Source: CAZPWF01 sp964590725
GTDB lineage: Bacteria > Patescibacteriota > Saccharimonadia > Saccharimonadales > JACQNP01
Assembly (NCBI GenBank): GCA_964590725.1
Contig: CAZPWF010000012.1
Span: forward strand, 1-26,145
Direction of reading: 5' to 3'
DNA: 26,145 bases
A model generated the notes under the pieces. The model was not told the origin of the DNA. It made no database searches and saw only the letters and a list, made by a program, of their open reading frames with translations. Of this stretch, positions 16,193 through 24,013 are shown in pieces (the stretch's first letter is position 1; each line of letters opens with the position of its first letter). Made by a program: the position numbers and the translations under genes.

Positions 16193-16666
16193 CTAAGCTT
16201 TTGGAGCAGCTGTTTTTCCTTCGCGTATTTGTAACAATTCACGTTCGAAACCAGCAATGTCCTTAAACCGTCGATATACACTTGCAAAACGCACGTAAGC
16301 AACCTCGTTGAGCTTTGCTAAACGCTCCATTACCATCTCGCCAACCTTATTGGACGACACTTCTTGCTCACCGCAAGCATAAATATGCTGTTCTATATCA
16401 GCTACTAAATGCTCGAGCTGCATACTTGTAATGGGTGTTTTTTCGCAGGCCCTATATAGCCCCGCAAGTAACTTTTCTCTATTAAAGAGTTCTCTGTTGC
16501 CATTATTCTTTATTACTATGATCTGCGGACGCTCGAGACGTTCGTAGGTAGTAAATCTATACTGACAGTGAGTGCATTCGCGGCGACGCCTAATAGCTTC
16601 GCCCTCTGCAACATCACGAGATTCAATAACTTTGGTGTCCACTTGCTGACATTGGCTGCATTTCAT
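16193..16666 (-). CDS. nrdR: Transcriptional repressor NrdR
   Basis: NrdR is a nucleotide-sensing repressor of ribonucleotide reductase genes. From the ATG at 16664-16666 the protein is 157 residues. The N-terminal zinc ribbon is MKCSQCQ with C3 and C6 and, after the RRRREC turn, C31 and C34; RFTTYER follows. The ATP-cone starts at about residue 48 (IIVIKNNGNRELFNREKLL) and includes the later EVAYVRFASVYRRF stretch typical of the family. A GTG three codons earlier is in frame but overlaps the Shine-Dalgarno AGGAGG (16680-16675). That sequence is ideally placed 8 nt before the ATG, so the ATG is chosen. It lies directly upstream of nrdJ, its expected target. NrdR-box-like sequence in front suggests autoregulation. 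Confidence 0.96.
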   Translation of the reverse strand: MKCSQCQQVDTKVIESRDVAEGEAIRRRRECTHCQYRFTTYERLERPQIIVIKNNGNRELFNREKLLAGLYRACEKTPITSMQLEHLVADIEQHIYACGEQEVSSNKVGEMVMERLAKLNEVAYVRFASVYRRFKDIAGFERELLQIREGKTAAPKA

Positions 16667-16682
16667 TTTGCACACCTCCTTT

Positions 16683-16731
16683 GTTCAATTTGAACGTACC
16701 GTCACTATATTTCTATCCCTACATATAGTGC
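16683..16731 (-). promoter_or_regulatory. NrdR-box-like operator and second palindrome upstream of nrdR
   Basis: CACTATAT (16703-16710) and ATATAGTG (16723-16730) are inverted half-sites matching the NrdR-box consensus (ACACTATATATAGTGT). The window 16716-16731 agrees at 12 of 16 positions. TTGTAT at 16739-16734 and TAGAAA at 16715-16710 could be -35 and -10, so the box would cover the promoter. A separate perfect 6-1-6 palindrome, GTTCAA T TTGAAC (16683-16695), sits just above the ribosome site. Confidence 0.6.
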
Positions 16732-16797
16732 CTATACAAACTATCTTAGCGCCAGCAGTAGCGTTTTGCAAGCATATTCTTGCTGTATTATTTACGG

Positions 16798-18168
16798 CTA
16801 TTTACCGGTGTTGTTGTCGTCTTTTTCTGATTCTTTTTTAGCAGATTGGTCTTTTCGGCGTGTTAGTCGGCGCAAAAATGATGGCTTTTCAAGCTCATCG
16901 TCGTCATCTTCTGCATGTGTAACTGGTCCAGATACGACATTTTTATCATCATCTGTTTTTGTATTCAGGTCATCGTTTTTATTATCATTGTCAGCATCAA
17001 TAGCCCAGATATTAGGAATCGGCTTATCGCTATGGAAGTCGGCAGCATCTTCATCTTTCTTGGTGTCAAGATCCATATCAATATCTCCGAGAGTACCTTC
17101 GTCCGTCACGACACTAGTGTTTGGCGAAACCGACGTATGTTCTTCTTCGTTTGGAGTAGAAGCATAGCTAGTAGGTTCTAATGGAGCTGCGCTAACTTTT
17201 CTATTAGAGAAATAGGCAGCATCAAAACCGGTAGCCACAACAGTCACAATCATTTCACCTTTTAGATCTTCGTTAATAGTTGCACCGAAGATAATGTTGG
17301 CATCTGGGTCAGCAGCAGCAGTAATAGTTTCAGCAGCAGCGTTTATTTCATGCATAGAAACATCATTGCCGCCAATAACGTTAAACAAGATGCCTCGAGC
17401 GCCATCAATCGAAACCTCAAGCAAAGGCGATTCAATAGCTTGCTGAGCAGCCTGAACAGCACGATCTTCACCGCTGGCACGACCTATACCCATCAATGCA
17501 GAACCGGCGTTACTCATAACAGCCTTTACGTCAGCAAAGTCGAGGTTAACAAGTCCGTGAACAGTAATAAGGTCAGAAATTCCCTGAACACCCTGGCGTA
17601 AAACATCATCAGCAACCTTAAATGCCTCTAATAAAGGAGTCTGTCGGTCAATCGTCTGAAGAAGTCGATCATTAGGTATGACAATCAAAGTGTCGACCGA
17701 GCCGCGTAAGTTGTCTATGGCAATATCAGCGTTCTTGCGACGTTTTTCTCCTTCAAACGCAAACGGCTTTGTTGCAAACCCCACAACAAGTGCACCTGAT
17801 TCTTTTGCCGTCTTGGCGACAATATGACCAGCGCCACTTCCAGTACCGCCACCTGCACCAATAGTCACGAATACCATATCAGCACCATTTACTACATTTT
17901 TGATTTCTTCGATGGACTCCTCGGCTGCTTTTTGTCCAGCAGTAGGATTTGCGCCCGCACCAAGACCACGGGTAGTCTCGTGACCAATGTTAATTTTAAC
18001 GTCTGCATGCGAATGATGTAGAGCTTGTGCGTCAGTATTTACTGCCACGAACTCCACTCCAGTGATGCCCGAATCAATCATTCGGTTCACTGCGGCACCG
18101 CCGGCACCGCCGACACCGATTACTTTTATTCGTGCGAATGTTTCAATAGCTGGAGCAACTTGTGGCAT
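16798..18168 (-). CDS. ftsZ: Cell division protein FtsZ
   Basis: FtsZ is the tubulin-like GTPase that forms the division ring. This 456-residue protein has GVGGAGGAAVNRMI (18-31) and the tubulin signature GAGGGTGSG (104-112). The T7 catalytic loop is in NLDFADVKAVM, and GRASGEDRA marks the C-terminal half of the core. After about residue 330 comes an acidic, low-complexity linker of roughly 100 residues. It ends in the conserved tail EKPSFLRRL (427-435) that binds FtsA and other partners. A basic, then acidic extension of about 20 residues follows it. The start at MPQVAPAIE gives a normal N-terminus, with GAGAGG about 10 nt upstream. It follows ftsA by 95 nt and has its own promoter in that gap. 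Confidence 0.97.
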   Translation of the reverse strand: MPQVAPAIETFARIKVIGVGGAGGAAVNRMIDSGITGVEFVAVNTDAQALHHSHADVKINIGHETTRGLGAGANPTAGQKAAEESIEEIKNVVNGADMVFVTIGAGGGTGSGAGHIVAKTAKESGALVVGFATKPFAFEGEKRRKNADIAIDNLRGSVDTLIVIPNDRLLQTIDRQTPLLEAFKVADDVLRQGVQGISDLITVHGLVNLDFADVKAVMSNAGSALMGIGRASGEDRAVQAAQQAIESPLLEVSIDGARGILFNVIGGNDVSMHEINAAAETITAAADPDANIIFGATINEDLKGEMIVTVVATGFDAAYFSNRKVSAAPLEPTSYASTPNEEEHTSVSPNTSVVTDEGTLGDIDMDLDTKKDEDAADFHSDKPIPNIWAIDADNDNKNDDLNTKTDDDKNVVSGPVTHAEDDDDELEKPSFLRRLTRRKDQSAKKESEKDDNNTGK

Positions 18169-18202
18169 AAATCTAAAACCTCTCTTTGATTCCTATAGAG
18201 CG

Positions 18203-18231
18203 AGTATACCTCAAGCCTCGTGTCTGTTCAA
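18203..18231 (-). promoter_or_regulatory. Probable ftsZ promoter
   Basis: TTGAAC (18231-18226), 17 nt, then TATACT (18208-18203) lies in the ftsA-ftsZ gap. It would give a leader of about 27 nt containing GAGAGG. This would allow FtsZ to be made in excess over FtsA. Confidence 0.65.
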
Positions 18232-18263
18232 ATACTTGATGTACTTCGCTCTTTAACACTATA

Positions 18264-19337
18264 TTATTTACGAAAACGCTTGAGCATACCTTCGACGGCA
18301 CCAAAAACCGCATTATTTGGTTTACCAACAGATACACTACCTGGGGCCGGCATAAGAAGCATGTCGAGTAACATAAGGCCAACGGCGCCGACAAATGCAC
18401 TATCCTGAACAGTGTCAACGAGTCCGTTTAGCGGCTGGAGCTTACCAACGCGCGCAGCCAGCTCTAGGCGATCTTTCGTAAACTCTGCTATGCCGGGTAA
18501 TTTTGCAGTGCCGCCGACAATCACAACTCCACCAGGCAACTTACGTGATTTATGAATCTTTTTAAGCTCCTTATCTACCAACTCAAGTAATTCATCAATG
18601 CGCGCTTCAGTAATCATCTGGATTTCTGATCCATCAAATTGATAGGCCTTACCTTCATGCTCTACGCGAACATAGGTTTTGTGTGGTTTCTGCTCTAATG
18701 TTGCGTGTTTCACCTTTACAAGCTCGGCAATATCTAGGTCTGTTTTTAACCCAATTGCTAGATCATTAGTAACATTTATACCGCCGACGGGGATGACTGC
18801 TATATGCTGGACTTCACCATCTTCTATCACAACCATGTTAGTTGTACCTGCTCCAATATCAAGCAATAGAGTGCCTGATTCTTTTTGCTGTCGGTTCAGG
18901 ACCGCCTCTGCCGCAGCAAGACTGGCTACGGTATGATGATTGGCGACTACATGAGTTTTATCTAGTACAGAGTCTAGGTTGCGAAGGTTTGGCGTTGCAG
19001 CCGTCACGATGTGAGTGTCCACTTCGAGCCTGACACCCTGCATACCAACAGGGTCTTTTATATTGTCTTGGCCATCTAGACGATAATTCTTGGCAAATAC
19101 TTGGATAATCTCTCTGTTTGGCGGAATCTGNNNNNNNNNNNNNNNNNNNNNNNNNNNNNNNNNNNNNNNNNNNNNNNNNNNNNNNNNNNNNNNNNNNNNN
19201 NNNNNNNNNNNNNNNNNNNNNNNNNNNNNNGACGGCTTCGTAGGGTCGTTAGGATCTAACATACCAACAACACATCTAACCATGCTGGTACCTATGTCTA
19301 AACCAATGTAATGACTTGTCGGCGATTGATCGCGCAT
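18264..19337 (-). CDS. ftsA: Cell division protein FtsA, interrupted by an assembly gap
   Basis: FtsA is the actin-like protein that tethers FtsZ to the membrane. The N-terminal phosphate-binding motif is YIGLDIGTSMVRCVVG. After the gap come IPPNREIIQVFAKNY, IKDPVGMQGVRLEVDTHIV, LLLDIGAGTTNMVVIEDG (phosphate 2) and GGVVIVGGTAKLPGI (adenosine motif). The end KPNNAVFGAVEGMLKRFRK is a likely amphipathic membrane-targeting helix. The region lost in the N-run is the 1C domain; family members have about 65-75 residues there, but 100 N allow only 33, so the N-run is a placeholder. An in-frame TTG exists at 19373, but TTGCCA and TATACT upstream form a promoter with the ATG at 19335-19337 only 6 nt past the -10. 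The ATG is therefore chosen. Confidence 0.93.
   Translation of the reverse strand: MRDQSPTSHYIGLDIGTSMVRCVVGMLDPNDPTKPXXXXXXXXXXXXXXXXXXXXXXXXXXXXXXXXXXQIPPNREIIQVFAKNYRLDGQDNIKDPVGMQGVRLEVDTHIVTAATPNLRNLDSVLDKTHVVANHHTVASLAAAEAVLNRQQKESGTLLLDIGAGTTNMVVIEDGEVQHIAVIPVGGINVTNDLAIGLKTDLDIAELVKVKHATLEQKPHKTYVRVEHEGKAYQFDGSEIQMITEARIDELLELVDKELKKIHKSRKLPGGVVIVGGTAKLPGIAEFTKDRLELAARVGKLQPLNGLVDTVQDSAFVGAVGLMLLDMLLMPAPGSVSVGKPNNAVFGAVEGMLKRFRK
19131..19230. other. Assembly gap (100 N)
   Basis: One hundred undetermined bases lie inside ftsA. The round number suggests a scaffolding placeholder. Comparison with the normal FtsA domain layout suggests the true missing length is larger, roughly 200 bases or more. 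The continuous frame across it proves nothing. Confidence 0.95.
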
Positions 19338-19343
19338 GCAAGC

Positions 19344-19373
19344 AGTATACCGCTTACGGTGATAAATTGGCAA
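19344..19373 (-). promoter_or_regulatory. ftsA promoter for a leaderless transcript
   Basis: TTGCCA (19373-19368; 5 of 6 match consensus), 18 nt, then TATACT (19349-19344). The ftsA ATG begins 6 nt beyond the -10, which would place the start of the RNA at or next to the ATG. No Shine-Dalgarno sequence is present. Confidence 0.7.
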
Positions 19374-19429
19374 GGATGAGGGGCGCTTTATAGGTAGAGT
19401 AAACCTAAAAACTTCATCAAACAGATGAT

Positions 19430-20182
19430 CTACAGAGTGGTGAGGATTTCTGCCCCTGATTCTGTAATTAGAATCGTGTGCTCGAAGTGAGCTGAGCGTG
19501 AATTATCTGCAGTTAGTATCGTCCAGTCGTCTTCCGCAGTTATGACTCTGTGCGTACCAAGTGTCACCATAGGCTCAATAGCAATTGTCATACCAGCATG
19601 TAGTTGCATGCCCGTACCCGCCTTTCCGTAATTCGGGATATTGGGCTCTTCGTGCAACTGATGCCCGACTCCATGACCGACCAAATCACGAACTATTCCG
19701 TAGTCTTTAGATAACGATGATTCAATGGCATGGGCTATATCACCTACCATGCAGCCACTGTGAGCTGCCTGTATGCCCGCCATAAGCGCGCTTTCAGTGT
19801 CGCGTACCAATAGTTCGTCTTTTCGAAATTTTGCCTTACCAACAATTATTGTTGTAGCGCTGTCGGTTATCATCCCCTCATAAGTAACCCCGAAGTCCAT
19901 GCTCAAAATATCACCCTCTTGAATGATCTTGTCTTTGCTTGGAATGCCGTGTACAACTTCTTCGTTAACTGACACGCACAGTACGTCTGGGAAACCATAA
20001 TAACCAAGAAAAGTCGGGATTCCTCCGGTACTGCGAAGTTCGCGCTTAGCTATCTCTGCTAGGTCCTTAGTACTCATTCCTGGTTCTGCCGCTTCCTTAA
20101 GAGTTGCGAGTACAGTCGCAAGTAGTCGACCGCTTTCTTTCATTGAAGCAATTTCGGTAGCAGACTTTACTTTAGTTAACAT
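19430..20182 (-). CDS. map: Methionine aminopeptidase, type I
   Basis: This enzyme removes the initiator methionine from new proteins after deformylation. At 250 residues it is a normal type I form without an N-terminal zinc extension. The pita-bread fold residues are all present: substrate His H79 in VVHGIPS and metal ligands D96 and D107 (SMDFGVTYEGMITDSA). The remaining ligands are H170 in GHGVGHQLHEEP, E203 in IEPMV and E234 in FEHTILIT. The gene follows adk with 3 nt between stop and start and has no clear ribosome site, so translational coupling is likely. adk-map adjacency is common in bacteria, usually inside the ribosomal protein operon after secY; here the pair stands behind yqeY instead. 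No terminator is visible in the 92-nt gap to ftsA. Confidence 0.97.
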   Translation of the reverse strand: MLTKVKSATEIASMKESGRLLATVLATLKEAAEPGMSTKDLAEIAKRELRSTGGIPTFLGYYGFPDVLCVSVNEEVVHGIPSKDKIIQEGDILSMDFGVTYEGMITDSATTIIVGKAKFRKDELLVRDTESALMAGIQAAHSGCMVGDIAHAIESSLSKDYGIVRDLVGHGVGHQLHEEPNIPNYGKAGTGMQLHAGMTIAIEPMVTLGTHRVITAEDDWTILTADNSRSAHFEHTILITESGAEILTTL

Positions 20183-20185
20183 AGT

Positions 20186-20725
20186 TTACAGCTTCTTGAA
20201 GATGGCTTCTTCAATATCATCATGTACTTTTTTGGGTTCCCGGTCGCCATCAATATCAACAACCGAAACATTTGCATCTCTAAAAGCTTTTAGCACCGGC
20301 AAAGTAATATCATTGTATTCTTTAAATCGCTCTGTAATAACTTCATGCTGATCATCTTGCCGTCCTCGACTGAGTAATCGCTCTCTCACTACGTCCTCAG
20401 TTGCTGTAATATGCACAATTGCTGTTATGTCCAATTGTCCATATTTCACTTGATTTAGAAGCCAATCTGCCTGACCTATACTCCTTGGGAAACCATCAAG
20501 CACAAACTCATGATCAGTATCAACTACCGCAAATATTTTTTGTACTAATGCAATAATTTCTTCGTCACCAAGTAGTTTTCCTGACAACATCTGCTTACGC
20601 TTATCTCCAGAAATAAGCATTCGCAAGAACTCTCCAGTCGACAACCAAGGCAGCCCTTGTTCATCGGCAAGCATACGACCTTGCATACTTTTTCCCGCAC
20701 CAGCAACACCCATAAAAATAATCAT
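20186..20725 (-). CDS. adk: Adenylate kinase (short form)
   Basis: The protein is a P-loop nucleoside monophosphate kinase interconverting ATP, ADP and AMP. The P-loop is GVAGAGKS (6-13). STGEFLRMLI is the AMP-binding stretch, where adenylate kinases have STGDMLR. FVLDGFPRSIGQADWL carries the conserved DGFPR, and SRGRQDDQHEVITERFKEY is a very short LID. At 179 residues it is shorter than the typical ~215, and no zinc-type LID is present. The start codon overlaps the yqeY stop (ATGA), showing translational coupling. Adenylate kinase is the best reading, but specificity within this kinase family is not certain from motifs alone. Confidence 0.88.
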   Translation of the reverse strand: MIIFMGVAGAGKSMQGRMLADEQGLPWLSTGEFLRMLISGDKRKQMLSGKLLGDEEIIALVQKIFAVVDTDHEFVLDGFPRSIGQADWLLNQVKYGQLDITAIVHITATEDVVRERLLSRGRQDDQHEVITERFKEYNDITLPVLKAFRDANVSVVDIDGDREPKKVHDDIEEAIFKKL

Positions 20726-21174
20726 GACAGCTTCTCCTTAACTATCTGCGCAATCTTTGATCCATCAGCCGCAGGACCTGCCTTGGCCTTAACTACACCA
20801 ATAACTTGTCCCATCTGTTGCATTGTTGTTGCACCGCTAGCCTCAATAGCTTCATCAATAACTGTGGCTAGTTCTTCCTCTGACATTTGTGCTGGTAGAT
20901 ATTTTTCTATGACTACTTTTTCTGCAAGTTCAGAGTCAGCCTTTTCTTGGTTTCCACCTTGAGTATACAAATCTGCACTTTCTTGACGCTTTTTGGCCTC
21001 CTTGCTCAACAGAGCAACTACCAAGTCATCATCCAAGCCTGTGTCACGTACACCCTTGGCAACTTCTTCATATAAGATGACACTTTTAAGCCCACGCAAA
21101 GTTGTGGCAAGTGTTTTATCACCAGCCAGCATAGCAGTCTTTAGATCTGCATCAATTTCTTTAGAAATACTCAT
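20722..21174 (-). CDS. yqeY: YqeY / GatB-tail family protein
   Basis: This 150-residue protein matches the stand-alone YqeY family, which is homologous to the C-terminal tRNA-contacting domain of the amidotransferase subunit GatB. Visible signatures are TTLRGLKSVIL (24-34), the KEAKKRQESADLY helix (58-70), IEKYLPAQMSEEEL and GQVIGVVKAKAGPAADGSKI. The precise role of the family is not settled; tRNA-related binding is the common assumption. It is the first gene of the yqeY-adk-map operon. A promoter at 21183-21211 places the -10 only 8 nt before the ATG, with no ribosome site between. The stop codon is TGA, overlapping the adk ATG. Confidence 0.93.
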   Translation of the reverse strand: MSISKEIDADLKTAMLAGDKTLATTLRGLKSVILYEEVAKGVRDTGLDDDLVVALLSKEAKKRQESADLYTQGGNQEKADSELAEKVVIEKYLPAQMSEEELATVIDEAIEASGATTMQQMGQVIGVVKAKAGPAADGSKIAQIVKEKLS

Positions 21175-21182
21175 TCGCTAAC

Positions 21183-21211
21183 AGTGTAACAAAGAAGGAT
21201 TATCCTGTAAA
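21183..21211 (-). promoter_or_regulatory. Promoter of the yqeY-adk-map operon (leaderless type)
   Basis: TTTACA (21211-21206), 17 nt, then TACACT (21188-21183), with the yqeY ATG 8 nt downstream. No Shine-Dalgarno sequence is present. Confidence 0.65.
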
Positions 21212-21288
21212 AGATTATTCTGACAGGGTGTATCTGTGTTGAGATGCTTTCGTGTTAATCAAAGGAGATTATATCTACAGGCATAATT

Positions 21289-21314
21289 AAAAAACCAACC
21301 ATTTCTGGTTGGTT
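21289..21314 (-). terminator. Intrinsic terminator after rpsU
   Basis: Perfect 8-bp stem AACCAACC / GGTTGGTT around a 6-nt loop, followed on the minus strand by TTTT (21292-21289) and AATT. It starts 23 nt after the rpsU stop. Confidence 0.9.
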
Positions 21315-21337
21315 GATTGAATCGAGAAACCTAGTGG

Positions 21338-21553
21338 CTATTTCTGACCGAGGCGCATCTTTTTCATCTTGATGCTTTTGCGTTCACGGCGAATAATCGC
21401 CTTTTCGCGACGATCACGTTTGCTCATTGGCTTTTCAAACCTCTGATTCATCTTAGCTTGTGCTAACACGCCAGATTGCTGAACTTTACGCGTAAAACGA
21501 CGCAACATGTTTTCGGTAGATTCTTTCGAGTCTTTCTTTGTAACTTGTATCAT
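21338..21553 (-). CDS. rpsU: 30S ribosomal protein S21
   Basis: The protein has 71 residues, highly basic, with the bS21 pattern: LRRFTRKVQQSGVLAQAK, then RFEKPMSKRDRREKA and a lysine/arginine-rich tail. S21 sits near the anti-Shine-Dalgarno end of 16S rRNA and helps base pairing of mRNA to the ribosome. The gene is monocistronic, with a -10 (TACAAT) 8 nt before the ATG and a terminator after the stop. No ribosome site is seen in front of it, so its mRNA may be leaderless. That would be notable for a protein tied to Shine-Dalgarno recognition. Confidence 0.95.
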   Translation of the reverse strand: MIQVTKKDSKESTENMLRRFTRKVQQSGVLAQAKMNQRFEKPMSKRDRREKAIIRRERKSIKMKKMRLGQK

Positions 21554-21561
21554 AGGTGAGT

Positions 21562-21590
21562 ATTGTACGTTAACAGGGATAAAAATGCAA
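21562..21590 (-). promoter_or_regulatory. Probable rpsU promoter (leaderless type)
   Basis: TTGCAT (21590-21585), 17 nt, then TACAAT (21567-21562), 8 nt before the ATG. The -35 match is partial. Confidence 0.55.
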
Positions 21591-21630
21591 GCGTGTTACG
21601 TGAAACCATATTGTTATAGGGAAAATACAC

Positions 21631-21930
21631 TTAAGTTTGCGAAGGAGTTTGCTGCTTCTTTTGATTCATGCGTTGTGACTTCAACACTATACTTTGAAGC
21701 TCTTTGAAGATAATAAAGTGCTTATTGGTGTGGTAAATCTTAGTGTTACCCTGTCGTTCTGAAATCAAAAATCCAATTTTTTCTAGTCGCTTTAATTCAC
21801 GCTGGATATTACCAGCATCTTCCTTTATCAGTTTAGCCAGGCCGCGTACATGCGTCTTAAAGTCCGGATACTTTGCGTATACGACTATGATCTTCCGTCT
21901 AACTCGTGAGGTAATGAATACATCTAACAT
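21631..21930 (-). CDS. Winged-helix DNA-binding regulator (ArsR/MarR-like)
   Basis: This 99-residue protein is a single winged helix-turn-helix domain. RRKIIVVYAKYP is the first helix and HVRGLAKLIKEDAGNIQRELKRLEKIGFL is the helix-turn-helix with its recognition helix. ISERQGNTKIYHTNKH is the wing and IIFKELQSIVLKS the closing helix. The tail is Gln/Lys-rich. No metal-binding cysteines as in metal-sensing ArsR proteins are present. It is transcribed divergently from priA across a 91-bp gap, so it might control its own promoter or that of priA. Target and signal are unknown. Confidence 0.8.
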   Translation of the reverse strand: MLDVFITSRVRRKIIVVYAKYPDFKTHVRGLAKLIKEDAGNIQRELKRLEKIGFLISERQGNTKIYHTNKHFIIFKELQSIVLKSQRMNQKKQQTPSQT

Positions 21931-21984
21931 AAGCTTTTATTGTCTTTCCAACAACGTAAAGTATAGGCCAGGTCATTAGACTTT

Positions 21985-22014
21985 TCAACACATTTTTTTC
22001 TAAACGCATATAAT
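21985..22014 (+). promoter_or_regulatory. priA promoter (leaderless type)
   Basis: TCAACA (21985-21990), 18 nt, then a perfect TATAAT (22009-22014). The priA ATG is 7 nt downstream, so the RNA should begin at or beside the start codon. Confidence 0.65.
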
Positions 22015-22021
22015 CATAGTT

Positions 22022-23965
22022 ATGAAGTTTTATGAGGTTTGGGTTTCGAGCCCATCATTTCACGGCAAAGAACCGCTTACTTACTCCTGTGAATCAGCGC
22101 TTACCGTTGGTGCCGTTGTGCAAGTTCCACTTCAGCGAAAAACAGCAATTGGTATTGTAAATAAAGAAGTGTCCAAGCCCAGTTTTGCTACAAAATCGCT
22201 GTCTCTCATTCCTGAAAGCGCAGTTGTGCCAGCCGAGTTGATCCGGCTGATACCCTGGCTACAATCGTATTACCCTGCACCATTGGGTCAGATTACATCA
22301 CTCATGGTTCCGTCAAATGTCGCACAAAAAAGTCGGACCACAAATACTTCTAAGACTAACAACGCAAAGCAACCACCATCCCTCCCAGTTCTGACAGAAG
22401 AACAAAGTGCGGCTATTAAAGCTATCTCGCCCGGATCTAGCCGCTCATATTTACTTCACGGGGAAACAGGCAGCGGCAAAACCCGAGTTTATCTAGAGCT
22501 TGCCAAAAATTCTATTGCTGAAAACAAATCGGTCATTATCCTCACCCCTGAAATTGGACTGACCCCCCAGTTAGTAGAGTTTTTTTCGGCCCACTTCCCA
22601 GATCAAACAGCTGTTATCCATTCGCACCTCACGTCAGCACAAAGACGCAAAGTGTGGCTGAGAATCGCCAATAGCGAGGAACCTTTAGTCGTTATCGGCC
22701 CACGTTCAGCCCTATTTGCCCCTATTAAAAACGTTGGGTTGATCGTAATTGACGAAGCTCACGATAGCGCCTACAAACAAGAACAAGCGCCACATTACCA
22801 AGCAACCAGAGTCGGCGCTCAACTAGCTAATCTACATAACGCAAAGTTAATTCTAGGAAGTGCAACACCTAACGTTGCTGACTACTATATGTTTGAGACG
22901 AAAAAGCTACCGATAATTCGAATGAACAAACAAGCCGCATCAAGTGAAGCCAAACTGGAAAATATCCAGATTGTTGCCATAAATAAAAGAGAAAACTTTA
23001 CAAGATCAAGCTGGCTGTCAGATGCGCTCCTAACCAAAATACATGACGCTCAGCGCGCCGGCACACAATCACTCATATTCCTGAACCGCCGTGGTTCGGC
23101 GCGAATTGTAATGTGCCAAAGTTGCAGCTGGCACGCACTCTGCCCTAAATGCGACCTTCCACTTACCTATCACGCTGACAGTCATAAACTTCGCTGTCAC
23201 ACCTGTGGCTATACCGATCGTTCGCCAACTAGCTGCCCTACCTGTAAAAGCTCAGACATTCTATATAAAAGCATTGGAACTAAGGCAATTACAGAAGAAC
23301 TTAGAAAGCTATTTCCAGAAGCTCAAATTGCTCGATTTGACAGTGATAACACAAAAAGCGAGAGGCTAGATGAACATCACCAATCAATTCATGAAGGAAA
23401 TATAGATATTTTAGTCGGCACACAAATGCTGACAAAAGGTTTGGACCTACCGAAACTATCGGTCGTTGGAATTGTAACTGCTGATACGGCACTCTCGTTT
23501 CCTGACTACACAGCCGAAGAAATAACCTATCAACAATTAAGTCAGGTTATGGGTAGAGTTGGTCGCGGTCATGTTGATGGCTCAGTCGTAATTCAGACAT
23601 ATTATCCAGAAAATCCAGGCCTAAAAGCGGTTGTAGACAAAAATTACTCATTGTTTTATCAACAACAAATTTCAGAGAGAAACAAGTTTCTATTTCCACC
23701 CTTTTCTTACACACTTAAATTAAACTGCGGCAGAAAAAGTGCCAATTCGGCGAAAAAAACATGCGAAAATTTGTATACATTTATTACATCTCTACCCCTG
23801 TCAATTGAAATTATTGGCCCAACCCCAAGTTTTAAAGAAAAACAGAATGACACATACTATTGGCAAATCATTGTTAAAGCCAAAAAAAGAGACCAATTAA
23901 CTGCCATAATAAATCAACTACCTAGCCAAATATCTTACGATATAGACCCAAATAATCTGTTGTAA
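22022..23965 (+). CDS. priA: Primosomal protein N' (replication restart helicase PriA)
   Basis: PriA reloads the replisome at stalled forks. At 647 residues it is shorter than the ~730 of model bacteria, mainly in the N-terminal part. The first ~105 residues form the fork-binding domain. Walker A GETGSGKT is at 147-154 and DEAH at 244-247; GSATPN (279-284) is helicase motif III. A cysteine-rich insert carries eight zinc ligands in four pairs: C365/C368, C374/C377, C392/C395 and C405/C408. GTQMLTKGLDLP and QVMGRVGRG are motifs V and VI, the latter with the arginine finger. The ATG at 22022 follows TATAAT by 7 nt. def begins after its stop on the same strand. Confidence 0.97.
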   Translation: MKFYEVWVSSPSFHGKEPLTYSCESALTVGAVVQVPLQRKTAIGIVNKEVSKPSFATKSLSLIPESAVVPAELIRLIPWLQSYYPAPLGQITSLMVPSNVAQKSRTTNTSKTNNAKQPPSLPVLTEEQSAAIKAISPGSSRSYLLHGETGSGKTRVYLELAKNSIAENKSVIILTPEIGLTPQLVEFFSAHFPDQTAVIHSHLTSAQRRKVWLRIANSEEPLVVIGPRSALFAPIKNVGLIVIDEAHDSAYKQEQAPHYQATRVGAQLANLHNAKLILGSATPNVADYYMFETKKLPIIRMNKQAASSEAKLENIQIVAINKRENFTRSSWLSDALLTKIHDAQRAGTQSLIFLNRRGSARIVMCQSCSWHALCPKCDLPLTYHADSHKLRCHTCGYTDRSPTSCPTCKSSDILYKSIGTKAITEELRKLFPEAQIARFDSDNTKSERLDEHHQSIHEGNIDILVGTQMLTKGLDLPKLSVVGIVTADTALSFPDYTAEEITYQQLSQVMGRVGRGHVDGSVVIQTYYPENPGLKAVVDKNYSLFYQQQISERNKFLFPPFSYTLKLNCGRKSANSAKKTCENLYTFITSLPLSIEIIGPTPSFKEKQNDTYYWQIIVKAKKRDQLTAIINQLPSQISYDIDPNNLL

Positions 23966-23999
23966 ACACTACCACTTTTTTTGAAGCCCAAAATTAAGG

Positions 24000-24005
24000 T
24001 ATACT
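24000..24005 (+). promoter_or_regulatory. -10 element before def (leaderless type)
   Basis: TATACT stands 8 nt before the ATG at 24014, in the short gap after priA. No clear -35 is seen at 16-18 nt. It supports the ATG over the upstream TTG at 23981. Confidence 0.5.
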
Positions 24006-24013
24006 TGAATAAC

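Noticed and set aside
16667..16675. GTG start of nrdR
   Set aside because: It overlaps the Shine-Dalgarno sequence that serves the ATG at 16666, and family members begin at MKC.
19338..19373. TTG start of ftsA giving 12 extra residues
   Set aside because: The TTG lies in a -35 element with a TATACT -10 downstream; the ATG at 19337 is the better start.
23981..24013. TTG start of def giving 11 extra residues
   Set aside because: A -10-like TATACT lies between it and the ATG at 24014, and the core deformylase begins after the ATG.
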